The notes under the pieces were generated by a model. The model saw only the letters and a program-made list of their open reading frames with translations, did no database searches and was not told where the DNA came from. Both the position numbers and the translations under genes were made by a program. Below, piece by piece: positions 22,377 through 34,574 of a DNA stretch of 64,000 bases; positions within the stretch are counted from its first letter, which is position 1, and each line of letters begins with the position of its first letter. The DNA lies in contig OY288247.1 in assembly GCA_958450325.1 (NCBI GenBank), positions 60,515,701 through 60,579,700 of the forward strand, given 5' to 3'. The stretch is from Agrostemma githago. Taxonomy: Eukaryota; Streptophyta; Magnoliopsida; Caryophyllales; Caryophyllaceae.

Positions 22377-22668
22377 CAACACGCACCGTACCACCATCCT
22401 CATTCACCATAATTGGGACCTACCTTTAGGACATGGTGAATTTCGACTAATAAGAACTGAGTCGGGAGGAAGGGGAGTTTGGGAGTACGCGCATTATACA
22501 TTGCCCAAGGGTCGTACGATCTACGACCTTTGTGAGATTGAGTCAGACTACGCCCTCTCGCTCAGTGACGCTCCAGAGGAGTTTTCTCCTCAAGAGTCTT
22601 CCGAGGGTATGCCGTACTACCCTGGGTCTCCTAATACTTCGTATGCATCCTATGACTATTCGTTCTAG
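22377..22668 (+). pseudogene. Athila-type second ORF, C-terminal part
   Basis: Removing E1 and one TSD copy joins this open frame to 14747. It reads NTHRTTILIHHNWDLPL, then GVWEYAHYTLPKGRTIYDL, and ends SYASYDYSF with TAG at 22666-22668. The frame is fully open here, unlike the N-terminal part. Confidence 0.6.
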
Positions 22669-23022
22669 ACCCTCTCCCGGAGTCGGTAGGTGGTGTTGTG
22701 GGTATTTGTGCGGGTTGGGTAGGTGAATCTTAAAGAGTCTATAGTTGCATTTACTTGGGTTGTGTCCGGTTCCTGTTTCCATTATCCTGTTGTCATTGTG
22801 TTGATTATTCGTTTCTAACAAAATTTTGCAAGTTGTCTCATTGATTGTTGTGGCCATGTAGGCCTTGGTATTGCTCCTAGGTGATGTGATTACGCCATTG
22901 ACCAATTTGAAAATCCAAATCCTTTCATTCTTCTCAATTTTCTCGAATTTGTACTCAATCCGGGCTAGGTTACGTGATTACACCTACGACCATTTTTCGC
23001 CCCTTTCTTTTAATTTCTTTAA
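22669..23022 (+). other. Athila-like element, spacer after ORF2
   Basis: Non-coding. It continues at 27902 once the Helitron is removed; the joined sequence leads to the PPT-like motif at 28115. Confidence 0.55.
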
Positions 23023-23112
23023 TCTATAAATAAAGTTAAAAGACTTCTTGAGGCATTTAATTTTTTGCCACGTGGCGGGCATTAAATGCTTAAGCAACTT
23101 TTTTTTTTTTTT

Positions 23113-23239
<127 letters not shown>

Positions 23240-24650
23240 TATAAATTCCTTCATTTTGTGAATTTAGTCCAAATTTTAAAACATTTAAAACATTTCCCCA
23301 TCTATTTTAAAACTCTATTTTAAAACATTTCCCCATCACGTTTTGAATCCCTCGCTTTTCAGGTATAGCAGTTTTGTTTCAGTTCATTTTTTATATAGAT
23401 TTGTCTTATTCAATAATTTCCCGTTCTATTTTCAAAATATTCTCCCCAATTATAAATACATTTCACGTTAACTTTAAATATAATGGATTTGTTGTTCATG
23501 GGCGTGTGGTTTTATATATATTCAGACTTGAAGAAATTTGCAGAATATAATTAAGAAGAGGTTACAGCTGTTTTGGTTTTTCAATTTCTTGCGTTCGGCT
23601 CTGATTCATTCTTATTGCATTTTGTTCGGTTGCTTATATATGTGTTGTTTTTTCATGATTCTAAATAGATAAGTTCCCGTTCTATTTTTAAAATATTCTC
23701 TTCAGTTGTACAATTGTTGTTCCTTGATTCTAATTTTAGTGCTGATTTCATCTTTTCGCATTTGTTTTGGTTTAGTAAATTCATGCGAGGCCAATAATCA
23801 ACTCTGCAATTTTTCATTTCTCAGGTATAATAATTTTGTTCTGGTTGATTATTTATATAAATATTTTGTCTTATTAAAACATTTCCCCATCTATTTTAAA
23901 AATGTTCTCCCCAATTGTATACTTGCTCTTTGTGCGTTCTAATTTTTTAGTGCTAATTTTTTTAGGTGCCTTTGTTGTTGTTTGGTGACCTTACGTGAAA
24001 CCACTGATAACGTCTCGAATCCCTCGCTTTCAGGTATAACAGTTTTGTTTCAGTTAATTTTTTATATAAATTTGTCTTATTCAAAAATTCCCCGTTCTAT
24101 TTTAAAAATATTCTCCCCAATTATATATACATTTCAGGTTAACTTTAAATATAATGGATTTGGTGTTCATGAGCGCGTGATTTTATATATATTCAAACTT
24201 GAAGAAATTTACAAAATATAATTACGGAGAGGTTACAGCTGTTTTTGTTTTTCAATTTCTTGCATATATATTCAGAATATAATTAAGTTGATTATTTATA
24301 TAAATATATTCCAAGTTAACTTTAAATATCACGGATGTTGGGTGCATAAGAGTGTGCTTTTATTTATATTGAAGCTTCGCTACAAAATATGATTACGAGG
24401 ATGTTGCAACTGTTTGTGCTTTTACAATTTTTCCATTCGGCTCTGATTTACTCTTATTGCATTTTGTTTGTTGCTTACATATATGTACTGTTTTTTTCAT
24501 AATTTCATACAGTAACTTTTTGTAAAAATCCAATTTCATACTTGATTACTGCCTTTGCATAATTCTCTAACCAAAAACAATATCCGAAAAGTAATATCCG
24601 CAATACATTTATTACCGCCTAAATTAAATTGAATTATTTATGAAAAAAAA
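23240..24650. other. Helitron internal non-coding DNA with diverged repeats
   Basis: Blocks around 23280-23560, 23870-23900 and 24020-24200 share phrases such as CCCCATCTATTTTAAAA and CTCCCCAATTATA, so this part is built of diverged internal duplications. No gene seen. Confidence 0.6.
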
Positions 24651-26040
24651 TAATTACTTATGGGTAAACGAAAGGTTTGTGATATGTATTACATTGTGAT
24701 TAAAATATTGTAAGTCAAATGAAATTTTCATTCATTATCAGTAAATCTTATTATCAAATATCACATATAATAATACAACAAATTATTAAATAAAAGTTCT
24801 GGATAGGATCGTTATTCCTGAAAATGTACGTCACAATAATTTCCTTAATGACAACAATTAAATTTATATAAATAATAAATGAATGATGACACATATTAAT
24901 TATTACATAAGGGTAAGTGAAAAGGTTTTGGTCAATTACTAATGTAATTAATTACATTTAGTCCAAAAAAAAATAATATCAATTACTAATGTAATTAATT
25001 ACATTTAATAAAAACAACTAGTGCCAAATTAAAGTTTTAGAAAATTTGTTAATGAAAACAATAAATCTATATATAAATAATCAATGAATTATGACAAATA
25101 TTAATTACATAAGGGTAAGTGAAAAGGTTTTGTTCAATTACTAATGTAATACAACAAATTATTAAATAAAAGTTTTGGATAGGATCGTTATTCCTGAAAA
25201 TGTACGTCACAATAATTTCCTTCATGACAACAATTAAATTAAATTTATATAAATAATAAATGAATTATGACACATATAAATTACATAAGGGTAAGTGAAA
25301 AGGTTTTGGTCAATTACTAATGTCATTATTTACATTTAGTCAAAAAAAAAACAATTACTAATGTAATTAATTACATTTAATAAAAACAATTAGTGCCAAA
25401 TTAAAGTTTTTGTAAATTTGTTAATGAAAACAATAAAACTATATATAAATACTCAATGAATTATGACAAATATTAATTACATAAGGGTAAGTGAAAAGGC
25501 TTTGTTCAATTACTAATGCAATTAATTACTTATGGGTAAACGAAAGGTTTGTGATATGTATTACATTGTGATTAAAATATTGTAAGTCAAATGAAATTTT
25601 CATTCATTATCAGTAAATCTTATTATCAAATATCACATATAATAATACAACAAATTATTAAATAAAAGTTCTGGATAGGATCGTTACTCCTGAAAATGTA
25701 CGTCGCAATAATTTCCTTCATGACAACAATTAACTTTATATAAATAATAAATGAATTATGACACATATAAATTACATAAGGGTAAGTGAAAAGGTTTTGG
25801 TCAATTACTAATGTAATTATTTACATTTAGTCAAAAAAAAAACCAATTACTAATGTAATTAATTACATTTAATAAAAACAATTAGTGCCAAATTAAAGTT
25901 TTTGTAAATTTGTTAATGAAAACAATAAATCTATATATAAATACTCAATGAATTATGACAAATATTAATTACATAAGGGTAAGTGAAAAGGCTTTGTTCA
26001 ATTACTAATGCAATTAATTACATTAGTAATTGATTAGTAA
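24651..26040. repeat. Helitron internal tandem segments, three related copies
   Basis: A segment beginning ATTACTTATGGGTAAACG recurs with an offset near 870 bp (24651, 25522). The inner part AATACAACAAATTATTAAA recurs at about 24772, 25149 and 25643. Copies share GTAAGTGAAAAGG and AATTAATTACATTTA phrases. The copies differ at few positions. Confidence 0.85.
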
Positions 26041-26829
26041 TTGATATTAATTTTTTTTGGATTCCTCATAATGTAGGTCATAATACTTTTCTTAATGATA
26101 ACAAATAAATTTATTAAGGCAAACAATCAGCATTGACTTTTACATTCACAAATGTTTTTATTGCTATGAAATGTTGTATTACACAATTTACTATTTTCGC
26201 TTAAAAAAAAGGTGCACTCTTACGAAAGCAAGACCCATGCTATTTAAAGTTAGCTTGAAATATGCTTTATATAAATAATCAATGAATTATGACACATATT
26301 AGTTACACAAGAGTATTACTCAAAAAAAAAAAACAATTACTAATGTAATTTAATACATTTAATTCACTAACCAGAAACAATATCCGAAAAGTAATAAAAA
26401 CAAATTAGTGTCAAATTAAAGTTTTGGTAAATTTATTAATGAAAACAATTGGCATTGTTTTCTACATTCACAAATGAAACTTAGTAATGTGATTAGATAT
26501 ACTGAACCACGGGATCCGATAAGTAATATCCGCAATACATTTATTACTGCCTAAATTAACTTGAATTATTTATGATAAAAAATAATTAATTATGATTAAA
26601 CGAAAGGTTTGTGCTACTTAATAATGTGATTACATATACCATTAATAAAGATAAAACAATTCAAAATTTAATAAAAATACCTTTTAATAAAAAAATTAAA
26701 TAAAAACTCATTAATGCATGCCATTTTTCCTTAAAAAAAAATCATTAATCTAATTCCCCGTCCATTCTAATTTGTTATACTATTAGTATGTTGTATTAAT
26801 GTATTGCCATTTGTTATACCCCATTCACT

Positions 26830-27663
26830 TCTGTCCTCGAGTCACCACAAAACGAGAAACATATTCCAATGTATAAGTTTGAATTTCATCCGCTGCATCT
26901 GCTTGAGGAAAGAAGCAACGAAACAGACTACTTGATAGGTACCTAACCCAAATTACATAAATTTACTTCTAATTAGAGTGTTCACATTCACACACTAACT
27001 TGAAGATGCATGCAGATGTCGTAGGACTTCTGACGGGAATAGAGGACAAGGCTCACGTTATGACAACAAACGGACCTACAGAAATACGCCACATCTTCAT
27101 TGAAGATGAGAGGTGAGATTTCATGTTAAAGGTATTTGTCGTAAACTTTATTCGATTATGCATTGATATTTAAGCCTACAATGTTCAATGTATAGGGACA
27201 ATAAGATTAGGGTCACATTATGGGGAAAGGCAACCAAATACGTTGACGGAATCTTCACAACAGAATCCGGCAAGCCTAACACAATTATCATTACCTCAAC
27301 AAGAGTTGTCCTATACAACGGTAAGAAGTAGCTCCCACAAATTTATTCTCTATATGTTACTAAACCTGCTCACTTTCAATGCAGATGAATACCAACTACA
27401 GAGCACTCACGGAACAAAAGTGTATATAGACATGGACATACCTGAAACAAGAGAGTTATTGGAAAGGTAACTCCACACACAAAGCATTTGCTAGAAACTA
27501 ACTACTCTATAAAAAAACTATTTATTTTCAAAATAAATGCAGAGTTACATCTCCAAAATCAGTTGAACACCTCCAAAACACCATACAACAACAAATTGAG
27601 GACACAATGACAGCCAATCGAAAACCAATTAAGGAGCTCAAGGAGATGGAGATCACGGACATG
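26830..27663 (+). pseudogene. RPA1-like (replication protein A large subunit) gene fragment, five exons
   Basis: Exons with GT-AG borders: up to 26938 (start uncertain; IPMYKFEFHPLHLLEE), 27016-27112 (DVVGLLTGIEDKAHV), 27196-27320 (NKIRVTLWGKATKYVDGIF), 27385-27466 (KVYIDMDIPETRELLER) and 27543-27663 (SVEHLQNTIQQQ). The frame stays open and in phase across all four introns. This is the OB-fold DNA-binding region of RPA1/DUF223-type proteins commonly carried by plant Helitrons. A last donor GTAAG at 27664 has no exon after it before the Helitron end, and N-terminal exons are missing, so it is a fragment. RPA1 binds single-stranded DNA in replication and repair. Confidence 0.75.
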
Positions 27664-27901
27664 GTAAGATAACATTTACAATAACCCCACTTTATGAACT
27701 ATTTCCATTATCCAATTATTGCAATCGAAACTACATTTCAACTATCTCCAATTCCGTTAAATAAGAAATCGATCCACGTGTAATTTGAGACAACAACTAC
27801 GTATATACATTCACGAAACAACTTGGTGGATGATTTACAAAAACCAGGGCATGCGATTTTTAAGCGGATAATCCCGTGAATTTCACGGGTGACGTACCTA
27901 G

Positions 27902-28114
27902 TTTTATTTTATTTTGTTTTCATTTTCTTGCCCAGTTGGCTAGGGTCTAGGTGACATGATTACCACCAGGCGTGCCACCTCTTATCTCTTTTTTTGTTTA
28001 TTTTTTTCCCCAAAATTTCGAAAAATCCCAAAAACATTTGCAAAATCATAAAAATTCAAAAAGATTTTTCTTATTTTTCTTTTTTCCGTCTTTTTCGATC
28101 TTTTTCCTACTTGT
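27902..28114 (+). other. Athila-like spacer, resumed
   Basis: Pyrimidine-rich non-coding DNA leading to the PPT-like motif. No gene. Confidence 0.5.
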
Positions 28115-28150
28115 ACATTGAGGACAATGTTCAGTTTTAGTGTGGGGGAT
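28115..28150 (+). promoter_or_regulatory. Athila PPT-like motif
   Basis: ACATTGAGGACAATGT (itself palindromic) followed by TTTTAGTGTGGGGGAT, a recurring signature of Athila-type elements. It is about 1.2 kb before the apparent 3-prime LTR and so corresponds to the internal rather than terminal tract of E1 and E2. Confidence 0.7.
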
Positions 28151-29360
28151 AGATCTACTATCTTTTGTTTTTCAAATTTTTTTCGAAAAAAACATAAAAA
28201 TTTGAAAAATTCTAAAAACCAAAAATATTTTCCTTTTAATTTTCTTTTCTTTTCTCGTTTTCGTTATATTTTCATGTACTTTTTATAGTCTTGTTCTCCA
28301 CTCTTACAGGTTAATCGCCGCCTCGATAGCACAAGATGAGGAGATTATGGAAGCAACCCACTAGGTAACTTCTTTCCTCTTCGCTTCATTCTTTACTCTT
28401 GTAGAGGAGTTAAGTTGTTGCTATTGGGAGGCTCTCGAAGAGATTAGCATTTTTGGATTGTAGTTGATTTTGTATACTTGAATGTCAATGGAGTAAGGAA
28501 TGCTTGACTTTACTTGTGTTTTCCTTTACTTGCCTTTTCTTTTTCTTGTGTTCTTTTTGCTTTTGTATAGTGTGTCTTGGATTAAAAGTTTTCGAAAACC
28601 TGATTACAAACTTATTACAAGAGTTTACATTCCATTGCGGATAACTCATTGTAGATTTTGGACCTTAATCTAGTAGAATGACTCTAAATCAATAAATATG
28701 TTGATCTTTTAGCTTGAGTCCACCTTTTCTACTAGAGATTTACTTCGGGGTTTGCAATTGACCACCTATGGAGGAGTTAGGCCTTGGTGACCGCATCCCA
28801 TTTTCTAGGTGACCTTGCTCGAATGACCATTGCACCTTTAGTCCAAATTCTTCTCGCCTTTTTGTGGGTTATCCGGGAATGGCGCGCGTTCTCTCTTACC
28901 TATTTTTCCTTCCACCTATATATCATCACAATAAGTTTACAAAAATAAACCTCTAAGCTTGGTGTCGAACCACATCAAAAAGTCAAAAAAGGGCAAACCA
29001 AAGCAAGAGAAAAGAGCACAAAAATACGAAAATCAAAGGAGAGAAAAGGAACATCAATGAAAATCGTATCATCAAACATCTCCTTAAAAAAAGCCCTTTG
29101 ATTGACTTGTCGCCGTGAAGTGCCTACTAGAGGACCGAGTCTCGAGGAAGGAAGATAGCGGATTAGTCGACCCACCACAAGTTGTAAACACTTCTCCACA
29201 TTTTGTTTGGACTAATTTGGATAATTTGAGTTTGGAATGACCCTCTTGGCCTTAGCCAAAGAGAGCAAGATTGCACCTACCTACAGTGTCGAATGACTCC
29301 ATGGTTCACTTATTCCACTTGACGCGTGCAATTTATATACGTTTATTCCGTCTTTTATGC
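28151..29360 (+). other. Athila-like 3-prime spacer with block shared with E1 and E2
   Basis: Non-coding. Between about 28560 and 29310 it follows the same order of phrases as the minus strand of E1 and E2: AATGACTC/CCTAAATCAAT, AGTCCACC, GGGATTTGCA-like, ACCGCATC...TAGGTGACC, TTTTTGTGGGTT and CCTACCTACAGTGTCGA. Confidence 0.7.
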
Positions 29361-29811
29361 ACGCATTTTTATGCATATCGAGTAGCATTAACAACTATTT
29401 TCCCCCAAATTTGATACTTTGTGGTCTTGTTGCATCTTATGTAGGGAATGAACCCATTGACGCATAAACAAGCCAAAATCGAGCTTAAAGATGAAATCTT
29501 ATGCGAAATAAGAAAGGAAAATGATCGTTTTCAAATAGGTCAAATAAAAACGTGAATATCTTGAGTTTTACAACTTTAATTGATCTGAATCTAGTTGCGT
29601 TGGAAATATCTTTCTCTTAACTTTCCAACGGTGTATTACAAGCCCGATTTGAAGAAGTAATGAAGAAATGACAAGTGTTTGAAGTTGAGCGCGCAGTGAT
29701 GAGAACGGAAACGAGTCACAAATAGTCGACCGACTAGACTGGACAAACACCGAGACTTCCATAATTTGATGTTTAGTGTTAATAAGACTTTTGGGCTTTT
29801 GTTTTAACTTA

Positions 29812-30572
29812 GAGGCCGTTTGGTTGGTGAAGGGGTAATGGAATGAAATCAACAAAGGGACTGAAAAGGAAAGGAAAATGTTACCCTTTGATGTTACTAG
29901 TTGTTTGGTTACAAAATGTAAGAGAATGAGAAACAACTACATGGCGGATATGAATACGAGTTGAGTCAAACATGGGTCACTATATATGTTAGGGTCGAAA
30001 TAATTTATGATGCCTTCCTTTTTAACAATAAAAAAAATTGTTTTTTTTCTTCATATTGACTATTCAAAAACCATGTTTAAAATTTTAAAAACTATATGAT
30101 TTTACAAATATTCTATTGGTAAATGCTACGGAGTATATAAAAGTAATATGAATTGCATTTTTTTAATTTTTTTTTTATAATTTACCATGTTAAGTCAATA
30201 ACTTTTTAATTGTTATTTTAAATATAATAAATTAACGGGACATATCTCAAATCTAAATTAATGAGTCATTTCAAATTTGGGTCAAATGGGTCACGGGTCA
30301 AAAAATATGGGTCTTGACCCAAAAATAAATGGTCAAGTAGTTGAGTCAAAATTTATAAGATTTACGAGAAATGATTGTGAGGGAGAGGTAATGGGTAATC
30401 AAAATTCAAACCCTAGGGGGGGTGAGGTAATGAAGGTAGAAAGGTTTGGGGGAATGGAGAGGATTGGAGAAGGGAAAGGAAATGGAAAAAAAACTTAAAC
30501 AAACAAGAACAAAGGGAATGATAGAAGTTGTTTCCCTTTCCCTTTCCTGTAAACCCCAAACCAAACGCCCCC
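29812..30572. mobile_element. PIF/Harbinger-like MITE
   Basis: Ends GAGGCCGTTTGGTT and, inverted, GGGGGCGTTTGGTT, flanked by TTA at 29809-29811 and 30573-30575. The 3-bp TTA TSD and G-rich GTTTGGTT termini fit PIF/Harbinger derivatives. 761 bp, no transposase; the open frames inside are short and unremarkable. Confidence 0.75.
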
Positions 30573-30849
30573 TTAGTATTTAAGATACTATCAGACTAGA
30601 ATTATATACCTCTTCTTTTATGCTTTTAATTCTCTTTAGACTACTCTTTAGATTTCTCTCTACCGTCAACTTTTAGATCTAGATGTTTGAATTCTTTTCT
30701 ACTCTTTCTTTAACCTAGGTAATCTAATTATTTCTTTGTTCTTCCTTATTCTCTTTGTTCTTAATTTTCTCTCTCTTAATCTTATTAATTCTTTTATGCT
30801 TAATTTCTTTTTAGATCTATTCGTTATGCTTAATTTATTTATCGTCTTT

Positions 30850-31452
30850 TTTGGGTAAATTGTAAGCTTTCATTAATAATTACCAAGTATAAGATCAATT
30901 TTGAGACTAGAACCATAAAAAACGGTCAATTAAAAACAACTAGCTACCCATGCTACATCTTTACTTGGGATGAATCCACTAATATTACTATAAAATCTTT
31001 GCCTCATTTGCTGTTTAACCCGATCAATAAGAAGCTGGGGACGAAGGATTCTATCGTCCACCCTTGTTGCATTGTGTTGCATCCAGATGATGTAGTAACC
31101 TGCGTTAATCACACTCCAGCATATCTGTTTCCGTAGCTTGGACCATCTTTTCTTATGCACCCATTGGTACCAATTACCACGAATACCTTGCATCTCCCAT
31201 GTTGCTTCTATATTCTCCATAATTTGCGAGCTATACACACAAGCATGGAATAAATGCTCATGAGTTTCCTCTTCTGCCTGACACAAGAGACACCAAGGCC
31301 TATCAATAATGTGTAACTTAAACAGATTACTTCGCACTCTCAAGGCTCGATGCAAAATAAGCCAAATGATAAAAGAATGCTTAGGAATAGTGTGTTTATT
31401 CCACACATAAGGCCACCACGGGATCTTAGGCTTACGTTGTCGAAGCCATTCA
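30850..31452 (-). mobile_element. 5-prime-truncated LINE with zinc-binding RT domain
   Basis: The minus-strand frame (30930-31463, first few codons from the target site) encodes KIPWWPYVWNKHTIPKHSF, then RPWCLLCQAEEETHEHLFHAC, the zf-RVT domain found at the C-terminus of plant L1-like LINEs. The insert is flanked by 15-bp repeats TTATTTATC(G/A)TCTTT at 30835-30849 and 31453-31467, as expected of target-primed reverse transcription. Only the last 0.6 kb was copied; a short A-run marks the 3-prime end. Confidence 0.88.
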
Positions 31453-31948
31453 TTATTTATCATCTTTATTATTGTTGTCGTAAATTTATCTATGAGTAGT
31501 TAATTTCCCTTGCTAGGATTTAGGGGATCTATGAATTGAATACGATTGCTAATTAGTTTTTATAGATCTGTCAACGATATTGCGTCTGATTTGTTAATTG
31601 TAGTATTTAATTGAGATTAATTGATTAAGTCGACGTAATTGATTAATTGAATTGGTAAACTCAAACCTAAGATCGGAAGCCTGGTAAGAGTTAGACCTGC
31701 TACAACACATTAGTTTGCGCTAATAAGATTGGAAGTCGTTAGATGAATTCTAGGGTGAATAGTGGACCGGAAGAACCTTTTCACTACCCCTTAGACGAAT
31801 ATCTATGATAGACCCGTGACCTAGACTGTGATCGTAGAAAATTCTTGGTGAACCGACAATCCTAGTTTTTCTCTCCATATAAATTCGTCTCAATTCATCT
31901 CATAGCTGATTTTCGGTTGTTGCTCATCATCGAGGTCTTTACTTTAAG

Positions 31949-32038
31949 AACCATTACGCTCCAATCAAGACAACGCATCTGAATAATTACACAATAACAA
32001 TCTGAACTCTTCTATTAGTGATTGGAGGCGTAATGGTT
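31949..32038. repeat. 90-bp inverted repeat element
   Basis: AACCATTACGCTCCAATCA at 31949-31967 pairs with TGATTGGAGGCGTAATGGTT at 32019-32038, with one bulged base. It lies just past the broken end of the Athila LTR. It could be a tiny MITE; no convincing TSD is seen. Confidence 0.65.
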
Positions 32039-32763
32039 AACCAAATAAGTTGCAGCTCACCTTCATTAGAATATATCTTTGTAAGTATACCCCTAAGAGA
32101 GTCCTACTAGGTTTCTTGACCTATGTATACTCTTCGATTAGGGGTCACTTTGTGTGGTACTTTAACTCAGCTGTAACTTATTGTCCACGTGCTATATCTT
32201 GTTGTACTGTTTCACTTTTTGCAACTTCGTACATTGTAGCGAAACTTGCAAATAAAAAGGATGTTAGATGGAGCTGATATAATACTTCGTATTTAGTGTT
32301 TAACCGCAACCCATTGGTCATACAGTCAAGCCAACATTACAACAATAGTTAGCGAGTGAATAATGTGAATTGAAAGCAGACGAGGTGAGATAGTTGTGTG
32401 GTGTAGTGTGCCCATTACATAACACAAAACACAGTTCATGAAGTGAATTTACGACTCAAGTGTGTATTTTCTTACGACTCAAGTCCAATGCATCAAACAT
32501 TGGACTCAAGGTGTAGTGTATTTTCTATAATACACAAAACCCTTTACAAGGCATGGATTCAAGTGTGTCAAGTGGAGCTAATAAAATATTTTGTATTTAG
32601 TGTGTATTTTTCTTCTACAGCAGCATTAATCCACAAGTCAGCAAAAGTGACTCCATGGCATGAAATCCCAAAAGAACAACAGCTTTAATGTTGCAAAAAT
32701 CACGAATTAAATTACGAACAGGTACAAAGTTTTATCCTCGAATAATGTGCATTTAGTCTATAA
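32039..32763. other. Unassigned intergenic DNA
   Basis: No gene or element recognised. Words such as TGTAGTGTATTTTC and CAAGTGTGT recur, but not as a clear array. Confidence 0.4.
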
Positions 32764-34097
32764 CTAGTATAGACCCCGTGCCAAGCACGGTACATATAGA
32801 AGTTTAATTTTTAGTTGATTGTTTATACGAAATAATTGTTGATTTAACAATTCATTTTTTAAAAATATTTTTCATATTTATATTTTGATTTGAGAAAATA
32901 ATTTTGAAATTAACCTAATTAAAATAAAGACTTTAACTAATAACACGAAATATGTATTGTCAAATACTAAATATTACTCTGTACTGTTTTTTAATTCATA
33001 CGAAGTACTTCTCTATATTTATCAAAATATACGACTAATTTTTTGTATGAGTTTATATAAATATGACTCTATTATTTGCACAATAGTATATATGGTAATA
33101 CTATTATTTTGTACAAATTAATTATGGTCGTATTATTTAATATACTTACCATATATGTGGGGGGAAATAAAGGTATTGAGCAGGAAATTTTTTAACCTGG
33201 TGTTGACACGTAGGCGCAATTCTACTTCTCCTATCCTCTTAGTATAAGAGGAATGTGTAACCTATATATCGTAAACATAGGTAATATTTATACTTTATAA
33301 TGTATAATATGGCCAATATATTATACATAGCATTAATTCCCAAAATATGATACTCATTCCCAAAAATTAGTCCCAAAATATATTAGGGATGAGCATCAAT
33401 TCCATAAAATATCGAGGTGGAGATGGAGGTGGAGGATTATTTATAGTATCAATATCATATACGTACTATAGTATCAAGAGTAGGTCTCCTGAGAGACGAT
33501 CTCTCATTAACTTTACCGAGAGACTAAGTACAAATGGAAGTAACAGTGGTACCAAACCTAATAGAAGTAGGTACGATTAACCTAAAAGAGTATATACAAA
33601 TATAAATTAAAGAAGGTACACTTGTTATAAAAACAGTTACAAAACAAAGTTGTCATTTAAGAGTACGAATATGACATAGAGTGGTACTGAAGAGTGGTCT
33701 CTCAATAAGTTATTGAGAGACAGTCTCTTCCAAGATTTTGTGTAGTATCAATATATACTACCATAAAAAATACTTAAAGTATAAATAAATGTATAATATG
33801 GCATCGGTTAACCATATAAAATAATGTAGTATCCGGATATATTTGATCATATCCTCCATATGTATATTTTATCGTATCTGTCGTAGTATAATATTGGGCT
33901 TGGTCGTATCCGGAGGTTATTTTCATAATTATACATTATGTTGCCAGATTTCGAAAAGCCTACTCTGTAGTTAGTATGCTTCTAGATTAGAGTGAAGGCC
34001 CATTTTGTAGGTTTGATATGTGAGCGGGAAAACTTTTAAGGAGAAGTCGCCACGTAGGATTTTTTTTAGATCTCCTATCCTTTTAGTATAAAAGGGA
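32764..34097 (-). mobile_element. Helitron, minus strand, possibly two nested copies
   Basis: On the minus strand the 3-prime end is hairpin CCGTG/CACGG, 8 bases, CTAG (32764-32767), T. The outer 5-prime end TCCCTTTTATACTAAAAGG begins at 34097 with A before it, satisfying A^T. A second 5-prime-like sequence, CCTCTTATACTAAGAGG, starts near 33252 in the same orientation, so an inner or earlier Helitron may be present. Both 5-prime ends are followed by a CTACGTG(T/G)C word. No coding region. Confidence 0.6.
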
Positions 34098-34177
34098 TGA
34101 AATTACGAATTAAATTACAAAGTACAAAAATCAGCCATTATAAAAATATAACCATGATAACAACCACTTAAAAAAAC

Positions 34178-34500
34178 ATAAAACAGCTTCAAAGAAGTTT
34201 GAAACTAAAATAAACCTCCATAAACTACTCCACTAATAGTTAGAGTTTAACTTTTAACCAACTATCATTAATAACCTCCAATTACTTGAATAAACAACCC
34301 ACACCTTAGAACAAAAATAGAATCAAACTGCCAAAAACTCTAAAATTGCTTCAATGAAGTTTGAAACTGAGATAAACTTCCTTAAACTACTCTACTTATA
34401 GTTAGAGTTTAACTTAACCCACTATCATTAATAACCTCCAATAACTTGGAAAACTACCTACACCTTAAAACAAAAACAACATCAAATTGCCAAAAAACCC
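34178..34500. repeat. Two tandem copies of about 160 bp upstream of the RPA1-like gene
   Basis: 34178-34345 and 34346-34500 share phrases GAAGTTTGAAACT, TAGTTAGAGTTTAACTT, CTATCATTAATAACCTCC and CACCTTA. They lie directly upstream of the TATA box at 34524 and could be promoter repeats. Confidence 0.75.
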
Positions 34501-34523
34501 TTAAAACCTGTCAATCCTCACAC

Positions 34524-34531
34524 TATAAATA
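34524..34531 (+). promoter_or_regulatory. TATA box of the RPA1-like gene
   Basis: CTATAAATACC lies 51 bp before the ATG at 34575, followed by an A/C-rich leader typical of plant 5-prime UTRs. Confidence 0.55.
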
Positions 34532-34574
34532 CCAAAGGCAATGCGAAACAACAATCACAACAAAAACAAGCAGC

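Larger units (their letters stand above)
29361..31913 (+). repeat. 3-prime LTR of the Athila-like element, truncated at its right end
   Basis: Matches the solo LTR 7423-11343 in blocks (AAACGTGAATATCTTGAGTT near 29552; CTCAAACCTAAGATCGGAAG near 31662). The left border is estimated; the expected TTGTCA-type right end is missing and the sequence changes near 31913. It contains a PIF-like MITE and a LINE fragment. Confidence 0.6.
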
